Positions 43,114 to 50,048 of a stretch of DNA of 64,000 nt are shown here, piece after piece. This stretch comes from Multivorans sp965116445. GTDB taxonomy: Bacteria > Acidobacteriota > Thermoanaerobaculia > Multivoradales > Multivoraceae. Under the pieces are notes generated by a model, which was not told the DNA's origin, ran no database searches, and saw only the letters and a program-made list of their open reading frames with translations. The translations under genes and the position numbers were made by a program. Each line of letters opens with the position of its first letter. Position 1 is the first letter of the stretch. The stretch lies in contig OZ220688.1 of NCBI GenBank assembly GCA_965116445.1, positions 3,906,001 through 3,970,000 of the forward strand, read 5' to 3'.

Positions 43114-43424
43114 GCGAGCGACCCAAGGATGAACAGGCCGACCAGGATTCGTCATCGTCGATCAACGTGAAGATCGGCGATGCGGAACTCAAGGGGGCCT
43201 ACTCCAACCTGCTGCGCATTACGCACACGCGCGAGGAGTTCATCCTCGACTTCATCAACGTGGTGCCGCCGCAGGGCATCGTCAGCGCCCGCATCGTGAC
43301 CAGCCCGGGCCACCTGAAGCGGATCATCAGGGCGCTGGGCACCAACCTCCGGCGCTACGAGGACGTTCACGGCGTGATCGAGGAGGCGCCGGACCCCACC
43401 GACCTGTCGGGCCGCGTGAACTAA
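43110..43424 (+). CDS. DUF3467 domain protein
   Basis: A 104-residue soluble protein with a polar N-terminus (SERPKDEQADQDSSSS) and the DUF3467 core: INVKIGDAELKGAYSNLLRITHTREEFILDFINVVPPQGIVSARIVTSPGHLKRIIRALGTNLRRYED. The family is widespread and of unknown function. ATG overlaps the wzt stop, so it is co-translated with the exporter. It ends against the convergent ligase gene, sharing 4 bp. Confidence 0.88.
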   Translation: MSERPKDEQADQDSSSSINVKIGDAELKGAYSNLLRITHTREEFILDFINVVPPQGIVSARIVTSPGHLKRIIRALGTNLRRYEDVHGVIEEAPDPTDLSGRVN

Positions 43425-45214
43425 CCCACTCGCTGGCTCTTCAGGTACATCGAGGCGATCACGTCGCGGTAGCGCTCACCGACGATTCTTCGGCGCACCT
43501 TGAGAGTGGGCGTGATCTCGCCCTCCTGAATCGTCAGTTCGCGCTCCAGCAGCCGGAATCGGCGCACCCGTTCATGGGCGGGCAAGCGCTCGTTCACCCG
43601 GTCCAGCAACCCCTGAATCGCCTCCTGAAGGCGCGGGTCGCGCCGCAGCTCGTCCGGGTTCAATCCCTCGAACGGCGGCGGCGGCTCGGCGTAGTTCGGG
43701 ACCACCAGGACGTTGAGGTAGGGGTAGCCGTCGCCGACCACGACGACCTGCGCCACCGCCGGGTGGGTGACCATCATCTGCTCGATGGGCTGGGGTGCGA
43801 TGTTCTTGCCGCCGCTGGTGACCAGCAGGTCCTTCTTGCGGTCGGTGATGTAGACGTAGCCGTCGTCGTCGATGCGGCCGATGTCGCCGGTGTGGAACCA
43901 GCCGTCCGGGTCGATCGCCTCGGCCGTGGCCTCGGGTTTCTTCCAGTAGCCCCGCATCAGGCCATCGGTGCGGGCGAGGATCTCGCCGTCGTCGTCGATG
44001 CGGAGTTCGACGCCGGGAGCGGCCGTTCCGACCGATCCCCGCCGCGCCGCGCCGGGGTATTCCACGGCCAGCACCGGCGCCGTCTCGGTCAGGCCGTAGC
44101 CCTGGTAGAGCCGGATGCCGATCGCGTCGAAGAACGCACCGACTTCGTCGGCGATCGGAGCGCCGCCCGATATCGCGAAGCGCAGGCGGCCGCCGAACCG
44201 TTCCTTGACCTTCCGGAACACCAGGCGGTCGGCGATCAGGCCCTGGAGAGCCGCGCCGCCGCGCTCCGCCCGCCGCCGGCCGACCTTGAGCGCCCAGTCG
44301 ATCAGGCGTCGACGGGCCCGCGGTTGCGTCGCGAACGTCGCCTGAATGCGCATGTAGGCGCTCTCGTAGAGCCTGGGCACGGAGCACAGGACGGTGGGCC
44401 GGACAGTCGGCATCAGGCCGGCGACGCGCTCGATCGCGGGCGAGTAGTGAATCGCGACGCCCCGGTGGAAGAAGAGGTAGTCGACCGTGCGTTCGAAGAC
44501 GTGGGACAACGGCAGGAAGGAGAGCGCCTGGTCCTCCTCGCCGAGGGGGTAGAGCTTCTGGCACGCGAGGATGTTCGACACGAAGTTCCAGTGGGTCAGG
44601 ATGACGCCCTTGGGATCGCCGGTGGTGCCCGAGGTGTAGATGATGCTCGCCGTGTCGTCGCGGCCGACCCGCCCGCGGAAGACCTCGAGATCCGTATCCG
44701 GGGTGGGCGGCGGGTCGCCGATCAGCGCTTCCAGGTTCGTTCCGCCCTCCGCGGTGGCGTCGGCGTCCAGGGCGACCAGCCGCAGGCCTTGCTGCTCCGA
44801 GCCGTTCTCGCCCGCGTCCCGGGGGACGAAGCCGGCAAGAAGATCACGCTTCGCCCCGTCGTCGTAGAAGACCCACCCGGCGCCGCTGTCGAGCAGGATG
44901 TAGGCGACCTGGGCGGCGGTCAGGGTCGGGTAGATCGGTACCGGCACCGCTCCCAGCAGGTGGCAGGCGAAGTCGACCACGTGCCAGTCGGGCCGGTTGG
45001 TCGCGAACAGGGCGACGCGGTCGCCCTTGACCACCCCGTGAGATTCGAGCGCTGTTGCGGTCCGGCGAACAGCGTCGACGAACCCGGCCGCGGACAGCGA
45101 CTCGGTCCGGCGATGCCGCCGGATGGTGAGAAGGTCCTCGCGGTCGCCGTAGCGTTCCGCGACACGGAAGAGAACGTCGGAGAGGGTCTCCAAGGGTGGA
45201 ACGGTAGCAGTCAC
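43421..45214 (-). CDS. AMP-dependent long-chain acyl-CoA synthetase
   Basis: A 597-residue adenylate-forming ligase of the long-chain FadD/FACL type. P-loop motif: DDTASIIYTSGTTGDPKGVILTH. Others: FLPLSHVFERTVDYLFFHRG, QGYGLTETAPVL, WFHTGDIGRIDDDGYVYITDRKKDLLVTSGGKNIAPQPIE, and a C-terminal Lys region (EITPTLKVRRRIV). It would activate fatty acids for beta-oxidation or lipid synthesis. GTG 45214 is preferred because it begins VTATVPPLETLSDVLFRVAERYGDRED; further upstream the reading frame runs into the inserted element about 20 bp away, so its native promoter may be separated from it. Confidence 0.92.
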   Translation of the reverse strand: MTATVPPLETLSDVLFRVAERYGDREDLLTIRRHRRTESLSAAGFVDAVRRTATALESHGVVKGDRVALFATNRPDWHVVDFACHLLGAVPVPIYPTLTAAQVAYILLDSGAGWVFYDDGAKRDLLAGFVPRDAGENGSEQQGLRLVALDADATAEGGTNLEALIGDPPPTPDTDLEVFRGRVGRDDTASIIYTSGTTGDPKGVILTHWNFVSNILACQKLYPLGEEDQALSFLPLSHVFERTVDYLFFHRGVAIHYSPAIERVAGLMPTVRPTVLCSVPRLYESAYMRIQATFATQPRARRRLIDWALKVGRRRAERGGAALQGLIADRLVFRKVKERFGGRLRFAISGGAPIADEVGAFFDAIGIRLYQGYGLTETAPVLAVEYPGAARRGSVGTAAPGVELRIDDDGEILARTDGLMRGYWKKPEATAEAIDPDGWFHTGDIGRIDDDGYVYITDRKKDLLVTSGGKNIAPQPIEQMMVTHPAVAQVVVVGDGYPYLNVLVVPNYAEPPPPFEGLNPDELRRDPRLQEAIQGLLDRVNERLPAHERVRRFRLLERELTIQEGEITPTLKVRRRIVGERYRDVIASMYLKSQRVG

Positions 45215-45216
45215 CC

Positions 45217-45234
45217 GCGCGGCGCGTACTGGGT
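45217..45234 (+). repeat. Left fragment of the nested-palindrome repeat split by the IS element
   Basis: GCGCGGCGCGTACTGGGT. Joined to 46678-46735 it restores a 76-bp element. ACTGGGT plus the following right-hand 35 bp is identical to the intact copy after rpsU. Confidence 0.85.
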
Positions 45235-45320
45235 AATGGGATGGTCCGCCCCGCACCCTTACGGCCTCTCGTTGGGGCCAGAATGGTGTTTTCTTCCGAA
45301 CAACAAGGAGGAGGCGGACC

Positions 45321-46382
45321 GTGAAGGAGGTTACTCGAGTCGGTATCGATCTGGGCAAGCATGTGTACCAGGTGTGCGGGATGGACGCGTCGGGCGCGGT
45401 GGTGTTTCAGCGTCAGTTGAAGGCACCGCGGCTGATGGAGTTGATGTCGCGGCTCAAGCCGTGCCTGGTGGGGATGGAGGCGAGCTGCGGCGCGCACCAC
45501 TGGGTGGAGAAGCTGAGGGATCTGGGCCACGACGTGCGGATGATGAGTCCGCAGTTTGTCCGTCCGTACGTGAAGTCGAACAAGAGCGACTACCACGACG
45601 CGGAGGCGATCTGCGAGGCGGTGTCGCGTCCGACGATGCGTTTCGTGCCTTACAAGACGAAGGAGCGCCGGGCGCTGCAGCAGATCCACCGAAGTCGGGA
45701 GACGATGGTTGGTGTGCGCACGCAGTTGGCGAACCAGTTACGTGGTTTTCTGCGGGAGTACGGGATCGTGCTGCCTCAGGGTCTGGCGGTGATCAAGCGG
45801 GAGGTGCCTGCGATCGCGTCGGACCCGGAGCGGGCCCTGCCGGGCGACTTTCGGGCTCTCTTGTGCATGCAGCACCAGGCGCTGATGCAGGTCGACGATC
45901 AGGTGGCGGATCTGACGGCGATGCTGGAGCGGGAGTCGAAGGAGAACCCCCTGTCCGAGCGTTTGATGTCGATCCCGGGGATCGGTCCGATGGTGTCGAC
46001 GGCGCTGGTGGCGTCGGTCGGCTCGGGCTGGGCCTTCAGCAGCGGCCGTCAGATGTCGGCGTTTCTCGGGCTGGTGCCTCGTCAGGCATCGACCGGCGGG
46101 CACACGAGGCTGTTGGGGATCAGCAAACGCGGGGACCGCTACATGCGGGCGCTTCTGATCCACGGTGCGCGGGCGGTGCTGCGCACAGCCCACAAGGGCG
46201 AGCGGACGCGGCTCAAGGAATGGGCTCTGGACGTCAAGCGGCGCCGGGGGGCGAACGTCGCCACGGTGGCCGTGGCCAACAAGCTGGCTCGAATCGCCTG
46301 GGCGGTGCTGCGACACGACGAACGCTACAGCGACGAACGCCATGTCGGCGGTCGAGCAAGGGACTCACGGGCCGCGGCGTAG
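45321..46382 (+). CDS. IS110/IS1111 family transposase
   Basis: A 353-residue DEDD-type recombinase. N-terminal RuvC-like domain: VGIDLGKHVYQVCGMDASG (Asp), CLVGMEASCGAHHW (Glu), and KSDYHDAEAICEAVSRP (two Asp). A coiled-coil segment follows (about 150-200), then the Tnp_20 domain with MSIPGIGPMVSTALVASVG, MSAFLGLVPRQASTGGHTRLLGISKRGD (catalytic Ser). GTG start with AAGGAGG upstream. It appears intact, so the element may be active. Family members use a non-coding RNA from the element to choose the target. Confidence 0.95.
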   Translation: MKEVTRVGIDLGKHVYQVCGMDASGAVVFQRQLKAPRLMELMSRLKPCLVGMEASCGAHHWVEKLRDLGHDVRMMSPQFVRPYVKSNKSDYHDAEAICEAVSRPTMRFVPYKTKERRALQQIHRSRETMVGVRTQLANQLRGFLREYGIVLPQGLAVIKREVPAIASDPERALPGDFRALLCMQHQALMQVDDQVADLTAMLERESKENPLSERLMSIPGIGPMVSTALVASVGSGWAFSSGRQMSAFLGLVPRQASTGGHTRLLGISKRGDRYMRALLIHGARAVLRTAHKGERTRLKEWALDVKRRRGANVATVAVANKLARIAWAVLRHDERYSDERHVGGRARDSRAAA

Positions 46383-46659
46383 ACGGCTCGGGGAACAGCG
46401 AACCAACGATAGGAGAATCGCCCCACCAAGCAGTTTGCGGGGACTCATTCGAGCGATGGCGAAACAGGTCGGACCGGCGCGTTGAGAAGCCTGAGTCGGC
46501 GCAGGGCCCATCAAGAGGCCGTCTGGGTGTGAAGAGGCCGACGCGCGCGTATTCCATCGGGGCCAGGGAGCTCTCTCTCAGAGACTCCCACCAACAGGCC
46601 GAATACATGCAAGCAACTGCACCTACCTCGCCAGAAACCCGGAAAGAGCCCTTGCACAA
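46383..46659 (+). ncRNA. Probable bridge/seek RNA region of the IS element
   Basis: About 277 bp of element DNA after the transposase stop has no gene. In IS1111-group elements the guide RNA is encoded here. It contains CTGGGTG (46523-46529), identical to the left target flank, and GCCGACGC (46537-46544), matching the complement of the right flank (GCCGGCGC) at 7 of 8 positions, a spacing that could form a target-binding loop. The RNA ends and fold were not determined. Confidence 0.45.
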
Positions 46660-46677
46660 GCGGGGCGGACCATACAT

Positions 46678-46735
46678 GCGCCGGCGTCCCCGCCGGCATC
46701 CGGCGCGAAGCGACGGCTCCGGAAGTCTGTCGCGC
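46678..46735 (+). repeat. Right fragment of the nested-palindrome repeat split by the IS element
   Basis: Contains GCGCCGGCG-TCCC-CGCCGGC, CCGGCGCGAAGCG and ends TCTGTCGCGC, a one-mismatch version of the outer repeat TCTGCCGCGC. It ends at the yggS stop codon. With 45217-45234 it forms one complete element. Confidence 0.85.
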
Positions 46736-47412
46736 TAGCGCGGCGCGCGGGGGCCGAACAGGGCCGAACCGATCCGCACGTGCGTGGCGCCTTCGCGCAC
46801 GGCAGCCTCGAAGTCCGCGCTCATCCCCATCGACAGCCACCCCTCCCGCCCGCCGAACAGGCCGCGCCGACCCAGTTCATCGCGCAGGCGACGCAGGGCC
46901 GCAAAGTCCCTGCGGGACTCCCGCGGACCGGCGCGTCGCGGTGGAATCGCCATCAGCCCGCGGATCCGCAGGTGCCGCAGCTCGGCGAGTTCCAGCATCG
47001 TCACGGAGTCCTCCGGCAGGAATCCGTGCTTGTTGGGCTCGCGGCCGATGTTCACTTCCAGCAGGCAGGCTCGCTTCCCTGCGCGGCGGTTCTCCAGCAC
47101 CCGGTCGAGGCGCCGGGCCACCTTGACCCGGTCGACCGCCTCGAACACGTCGAAGACACCGCATGCCCGCGGCGCCTTGTTCGTCTGCAGCGGTCCGATC
47201 AGGTGCCACTCGACCTGGTCGTGACCGGCCTCGAGCAGGGCCGCGCGATGGGCTTCGCCCTCCTGGACCTGGTTCTCGCCCAGGACGCGAAGGCCAGCGC
47301 CGACCGCCTCGAGGATGCGCTCGAGGGGCTGGCGCTTGCAGGCGCCGACCAGGACGACGTCCTGCGTGGCCCGGCCGGCGCGCCGGCACGCCTCCGACAG
47401 CCGCTCCGTCAA
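46735..47412 (-). CDS. yggS: YggS family pyridoxal 5'-phosphate homeostasis protein
   Basis: A 225-residue PLP-binding TIM-barrel protein. Signature segments: VVLVGACKRQPLERI (PLP Lys), LGENQVQEGEAH, VEWHLIGPLQTNKA, LLEVNIGREPNKHGF, IRGLMAIPP, LSMGMSADFEAAVREGATHVRIGSALFG. It buffers free PLP rather than catalysing a reaction. The TTG start at 47412 is used; the reading frame stays open back to a CTG overlapping the previous gene's TGA, so the true N-terminus may be about 15 residues longer. Confidence 0.92.
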   Translation of the reverse strand: MTERLSEACRRAGRATQDVVLVGACKRQPLERILEAVGAGLRVLGENQVQEGEAHRAALLEAGHDQVEWHLIGPLQTNKAPRACGVFDVFEAVDRVKVARRLDRVLENRRAGKRACLLEVNIGREPNKHGFLPEDSVTMLELAELRHLRIRGLMAIPPRRAGPRESRRDFAALRRLRDELGRRGLFGGREGWLSMGMSADFEAAVREGATHVRIGSALFGPRAPR

Positions 47413-47453
47413 GGCGGCATAGCGCTCCGCGGTTGTCGTCCCCGGCGCCTCGC

Positions 47454-48194
47454 TCAGTCGGTTTCTCCGTCGTCCAGGTAGAGGATCCGTTGGCAGGAGT
47501 CACAGGGAACGAGAGCTCCCTGGGTCTGGATCTGCAGGACGACCTGGGGTCGTATCCGGTAGTTGCAGAACGAGCAGTGCCGGATCGGAGCCTTGGCGCT
47601 TTCGATGATCCGGATGACGGCCAACGGCGCTCCGCCGTGGCGCTCGAACAGCCGCTGGTACTGGTTCAGGGTCGCGGGAGGCAGACGCTCGCGAAAGACC
47701 TCGATTCGCCCCTTCAGCACTTCGGTCCGCTCCCGCATGGCCGGCTTCTGCTCTTCCCAGGCGGCCAGGGCCTCCTGGTACTGCGCGTCCAGGCTTTCGA
47801 AAGCTCCGCGGAGTTCGTCGAGCCGCGTCGTAGCCTGATCCTGGCGCTCCAGGGCCAGCAGCGCCCTCTCGTCGGCCTCCCGCATCTGCGCGCGGACGGT
47901 GTCGATCTCGCTCAGCAGGGCTCCGTACTCGCGCTGGGTCGTGACCCGGGAGGTCTGCTCCTGATAGCGGTCGACGCTCTCCTTGCCCGCGGCCGATTCG
48001 GCTTCGGCGGCGCGGCGCTCAAGCTCCGCCTGCTGGTACTCCTCCTCTAGCTCTTCGATCTCGCTGCGCCTGCTCTCGTACTCGTCGTGAAGTTCCTGCA
48101 TCGACTCGGGAACCCCGTCGAGCAGGGCGAGGCTGCGCGCGAGTTCCACGCTTGCCTCCTGTAGTTCTACGATCGTGTCAAGGACTCTTTCCAT
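47454..48194 (-). CDS. Coiled-coil protein with C-terminal C4 zinc ribbon
   Basis: A 246-residue protein. Residues about 5-175 are a long, Glu/Arg-rich coiled coil (e.g. RSEIEELEEEYQQAELERRAAEAESAAG), with the family segment RVTTQREYGALLSEID. The end is a zinc ribbon, HCSFCNYRIRPQV...LVPCDSCQRILYLDD. Related proteins are often annotated as zinc-ribbon domain proteins, perhaps nucleic-acid binding; function is unproven. It lies directly upstream of yggS. Confidence 0.88.
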   Translation of the reverse strand: MERVLDTIVELQEASVELARSLALLDGVPESMQELHDEYESRRSEIEELEEEYQQAELERRAAEAESAAGKESVDRYQEQTSRVTTQREYGALLSEIDTVRAQMREADERALLALERQDQATTRLDELRGAFESLDAQYQEALAAWEEQKPAMRERTEVLKGRIEVFRERLPPATLNQYQRLFERHGGAPLAVIRIIESAKAPIRHCSFCNYRIRPQVVLQIQTQGALVPCDSCQRILYLDDGETD

Positions 48195-48327
48195 TCAAAT
48201 CCGTTCCGAGGCTCCCGCGGCCTGGCCGCGATGTTGACCCGCCGGTCTGGCGCCGTCCACCGGCGAAGCATCGTTCTGTGAGAAGTTGCAAGGAGTTGGC
48301 AATCGCAGGATCCGTTGCCGCGCGGTA

Positions 48328-48400
48328 TGGGTCCACCTGGATTCGAACCAGGGACCTGCCGGTTATGAGCCGGATGCTCTAACCGCTGAGCTATGGACCC
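48328..48400 (-). tRNA. tRNA with CAT anticodon (elongator Met, or Ile after lysidine modification)
   Basis: A 73-nt tRNA with acceptor GGGTCCA/TGGACCC, D arm TAGCTCAGCGGTTAGAGC, anticodon stem CCGGC-T-CAT-A loop and a GGTTCGAATCC T arm. It is not initiator-like, because the first acceptor pair is a normal G-C. The CCA end is not encoded, unlike the Ser and Asn tRNAs here. Met versus Ile2 identity cannot be settled by eye. Confidence 0.9.
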
Positions 48401-48599
48401 TTCGGACCCGAGCGCAGTGCCGCAGTATAGCCCCAGGATCACCCGGCTTCGCCCGGGAATCCCGGCCCGGCCCGTCCTCGCCGGGAGCGGGCCGCTTGGG
48501 ATGGACTCGTCGCGTTGCGACGCAGGCTCGGGAGCCTCTGCCTGCCGCCCTTGGGGTATAGTCATCGGCACGCGAACAGCGATCCAAGGAGGCGCCGCA

Positions 48600-49391
48600 A
48601 TGTTGAGATCTACTCCAGTCAGGCGGCCGGGTCGGGCGGTCTCAGCCGCCGGCGCTGCCGCTCTTCTTCTATTCGCTCTTCTGGCCGCGTGCGGCCCTTC
48701 CGAGGAGGAGCGGACGTCAACCGCAAGGGCGGAGGCATGGGCCGAACTGGAGGAGGCTCAGGCCGCCCTGAACGCCAAGCGGGGCGAACTGGAGCAGTTG
48801 CGCGCGCAGGTCGCGGCGCCCGCCGAGGGGGAGGACGCCGAGGCTCTCACCGCCCGCGTCGACGCCCTGGACGAGGAAATCGGAGCGGACGGCGAGGCGT
48901 TTCAGCAGAAGCTGGTCAACTACATCAACGAGGCCGAGTGGGAGCTCGACGGGGAGATGAACGAGGAGCAGCGGGCGGCCTTCGGGATGATGTCCGGCGA
49001 GCAGATGTACTTGGCCCACGAGTACGTGGTCAAGGGCGGCGACTACCGGCGGGCGATCGAGATTCTGCAGCGGGCCACGGTGAACGACCCGGACAACCCT
49101 GACCTCGCGGCGAGGATCGCCCAGTACGAGGCAGACCGCTACATCACGGCCGAGCGGCTCGCGGAGGTCAAGCGGGGCATGACGGAGGCCGAGGTCGAGG
49201 GCGTCCTGGGCAAGCCCTTCCACAGCTATGTGAGGAACTTCTCGGACGAGAACGTGTTCGCCTGGTTCTACCCCAAGGACCCGGAGCAGCACGGGAGCGG
49301 CGCCGCTGTCGGCGTATTCTTCAACGAGAGCGATCGCAAGGTGTACCGCACGGATCCCAACGCGGTCGAGGGCAAGGACGAAGAGGAATAG
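48600..49391 (+). CDS. Lipoprotein with a coiled coil and a BamE/SmpA-like end
   Basis: A 263-residue protein with a lipoprotein signal (basic start, hydrophobic AAGAAALLLFALLAAC, lipobox Cys near residue 31). A coiled coil (about 40-90) is followed by a region with one TPR-like helix pair (AHEYVVKGGDYRRAIEILQRATVNDPDNPDLAARI) and a C-terminal part like BamE: VKRGMTEAEVEGVLGKPF then FAWFYPKDP. It is probably anchored in the outer or inner membrane. A GGAGG sequence 8 nt upstream supports the start. Specific function unknown. Confidence 0.75.
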   Translation: MLRSTPVRRPGRAVSAAGAAALLLFALLAACGPSEEERTSTARAEAWAELEEAQAALNAKRGELEQLRAQVAAPAEGEDAEALTARVDALDEEIGADGEAFQQKLVNYINEAEWELDGEMNEEQRAAFGMMSGEQMYLAHEYVVKGGDYRRAIEILQRATVNDPDNPDLAARIAQYEADRYITAERLAEVKRGMTEAEVEGVLGKPFHSYVRNFSDENVFAWFYPKDPEQHGSGAAVGVFFNESDRKVYRTDPNAVEGKDEEE

Positions 49392-49412
49392 TCCCGGGTC
49401 GAGTGCGGCAGG

Positions 49413-49540
49413 AGGACTGGGTGCGCCGGGCTGCCATCCGTGCGCCCGCTGACGCGCGCACGGACTGGTTCACGGGTGGCGCGGATTCGCGCCACCCGGG
49501 TTCTGGCCGGCATTCGGCGCGTAGCGCCGAACTCCGCTGC
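49413..49540 (+). repeat. Disrupted nested-palindrome repeat with a strong hairpin
   Basis: Begins GACTGGGTGCGCCGG and ends CTGGCCGGCATTCGGCGCG-TAGCGCCG, the two parts of the common element, with about 60 bp of other sequence between. Inside lies a perfect 11-bp stem (49473-49483 with 49488-49498, CGGGTGGCGCG / CGCGCCACCCG) around a GATT loop. No T-tract follows, but it may stabilise or end the lipoprotein mRNA. The gap up to rpsU (to 49664) has no other gene. Confidence 0.65.
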
Positions 49541-49664
49541 CCCTCAGTCCTTGACGGCGACGGGGCTGCTGGTGCACAATCCCCAACTCTTGTAGGTCGT
49601 CGTGCGCCGACGGCTGCAGGTCGGACCCCGGTCTGAGTTCACAAAGAGAGGACGAGTCCAGGCT

Positions 49665-49874
49665 ATGCCGGTAGTGCAGGTACGCGAGGATGAGAGCTTC
49701 GAGAATGCGCTTCGCCGCTTCAAGCGGAAGTGCGAGAAAGAGGGCATCCTGACGGAGCTCAAGAAGCGCCAGCACTTCGAGAAGCCGTCCGTCAAGCGCA
49801 AGCGCAAGGTGATGCAGGCGCGCAAGAAGATGCTGCGCAAGCTGGCTGAGGAGCGCCGCGCCGGTCTGGTCTAG
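49665..49874 (+). CDS. rpsU: 30S ribosomal protein S21
   Basis: A 69-residue basic protein, MPVVQVREDESFENALRRFK then RKCEKEGILTELKKRQHFEKPSVKRKRK, the standard S21 sequence. It aids initiation by contacting the anti-Shine-Dalgarno region. The ribosome-binding site is weak, which is common for rpsU. It heads a gene group rpsU-mutS2-dnaG-rpoD like the classical macromolecular synthesis operon. Confidence 0.95.
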   Translation: MPVVQVREDESFENALRRFKRKCEKEGILTELKKRQHFEKPSVKRKRKVMQARKKMLRKLAEERRAGLV

Positions 49875-49951
49875 CGCGGCAGAACTACAGAAAGCCGGCG
49901 CTTCGCGCCGGATGCCGGCGGGGACGCCGGCGCACCCAGTTTCTGCCGCGC
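49874..49951 (-). repeat. Complete nested-palindrome repeat after rpsU (78 bp)
   Basis: Outer inverted repeats GCGCGGCAGA (49874-49883) and TCTGCCGCGC (49942-49951) are perfect. Inside are CCGGCGC-TTC-GCGCCGG and GCCGGCG-GGGA-CGCCGGC hairpins. Orientation is opposite to the other copies. It starts at the last base of the rpsU stop codon. Confidence 0.9.
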
Positions 49952-50048
49952 GGGTTCCTGGTTCCGCGCCGCGCCTGTACGCGCGGAGCCACAGCAGGGT
50001 GAGACTGCGCTCGCTCGCCACTTCACCGTTCTTGGATCGGCGACGGAG

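Larger units (their letters stand above)
45235..46677 (+). mobile_element. IS110 family element, IS1111 group
   Basis: A 1,443-bp insertion with one transposase gene, no terminal inverted repeats and no target duplication beyond a possible shared T. It has the sub-terminal inverted repeats typical of the IS1111 group: ATGGTCCGCCCCGC at 45241-45254 (6 nt inside the left end) and GCGGGGCGGACCAT at 46660-46673 (4 nt inside the right end), a perfect 14-bp match. Ends were set by comparing the flanks with an uninterrupted copy of the target repeat after rpsU. Confidence 0.9.

Noticed and set aside
43574..46738. Very long open frame (1054 codons) on the plus strand opposite the acyl-CoA ligase and through the IS element
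   Set aside because: It is antisense to a well-conserved ligase and out of frame with the transposase; its composition is that of a high-GC shadow frame and no motif is recognisable.
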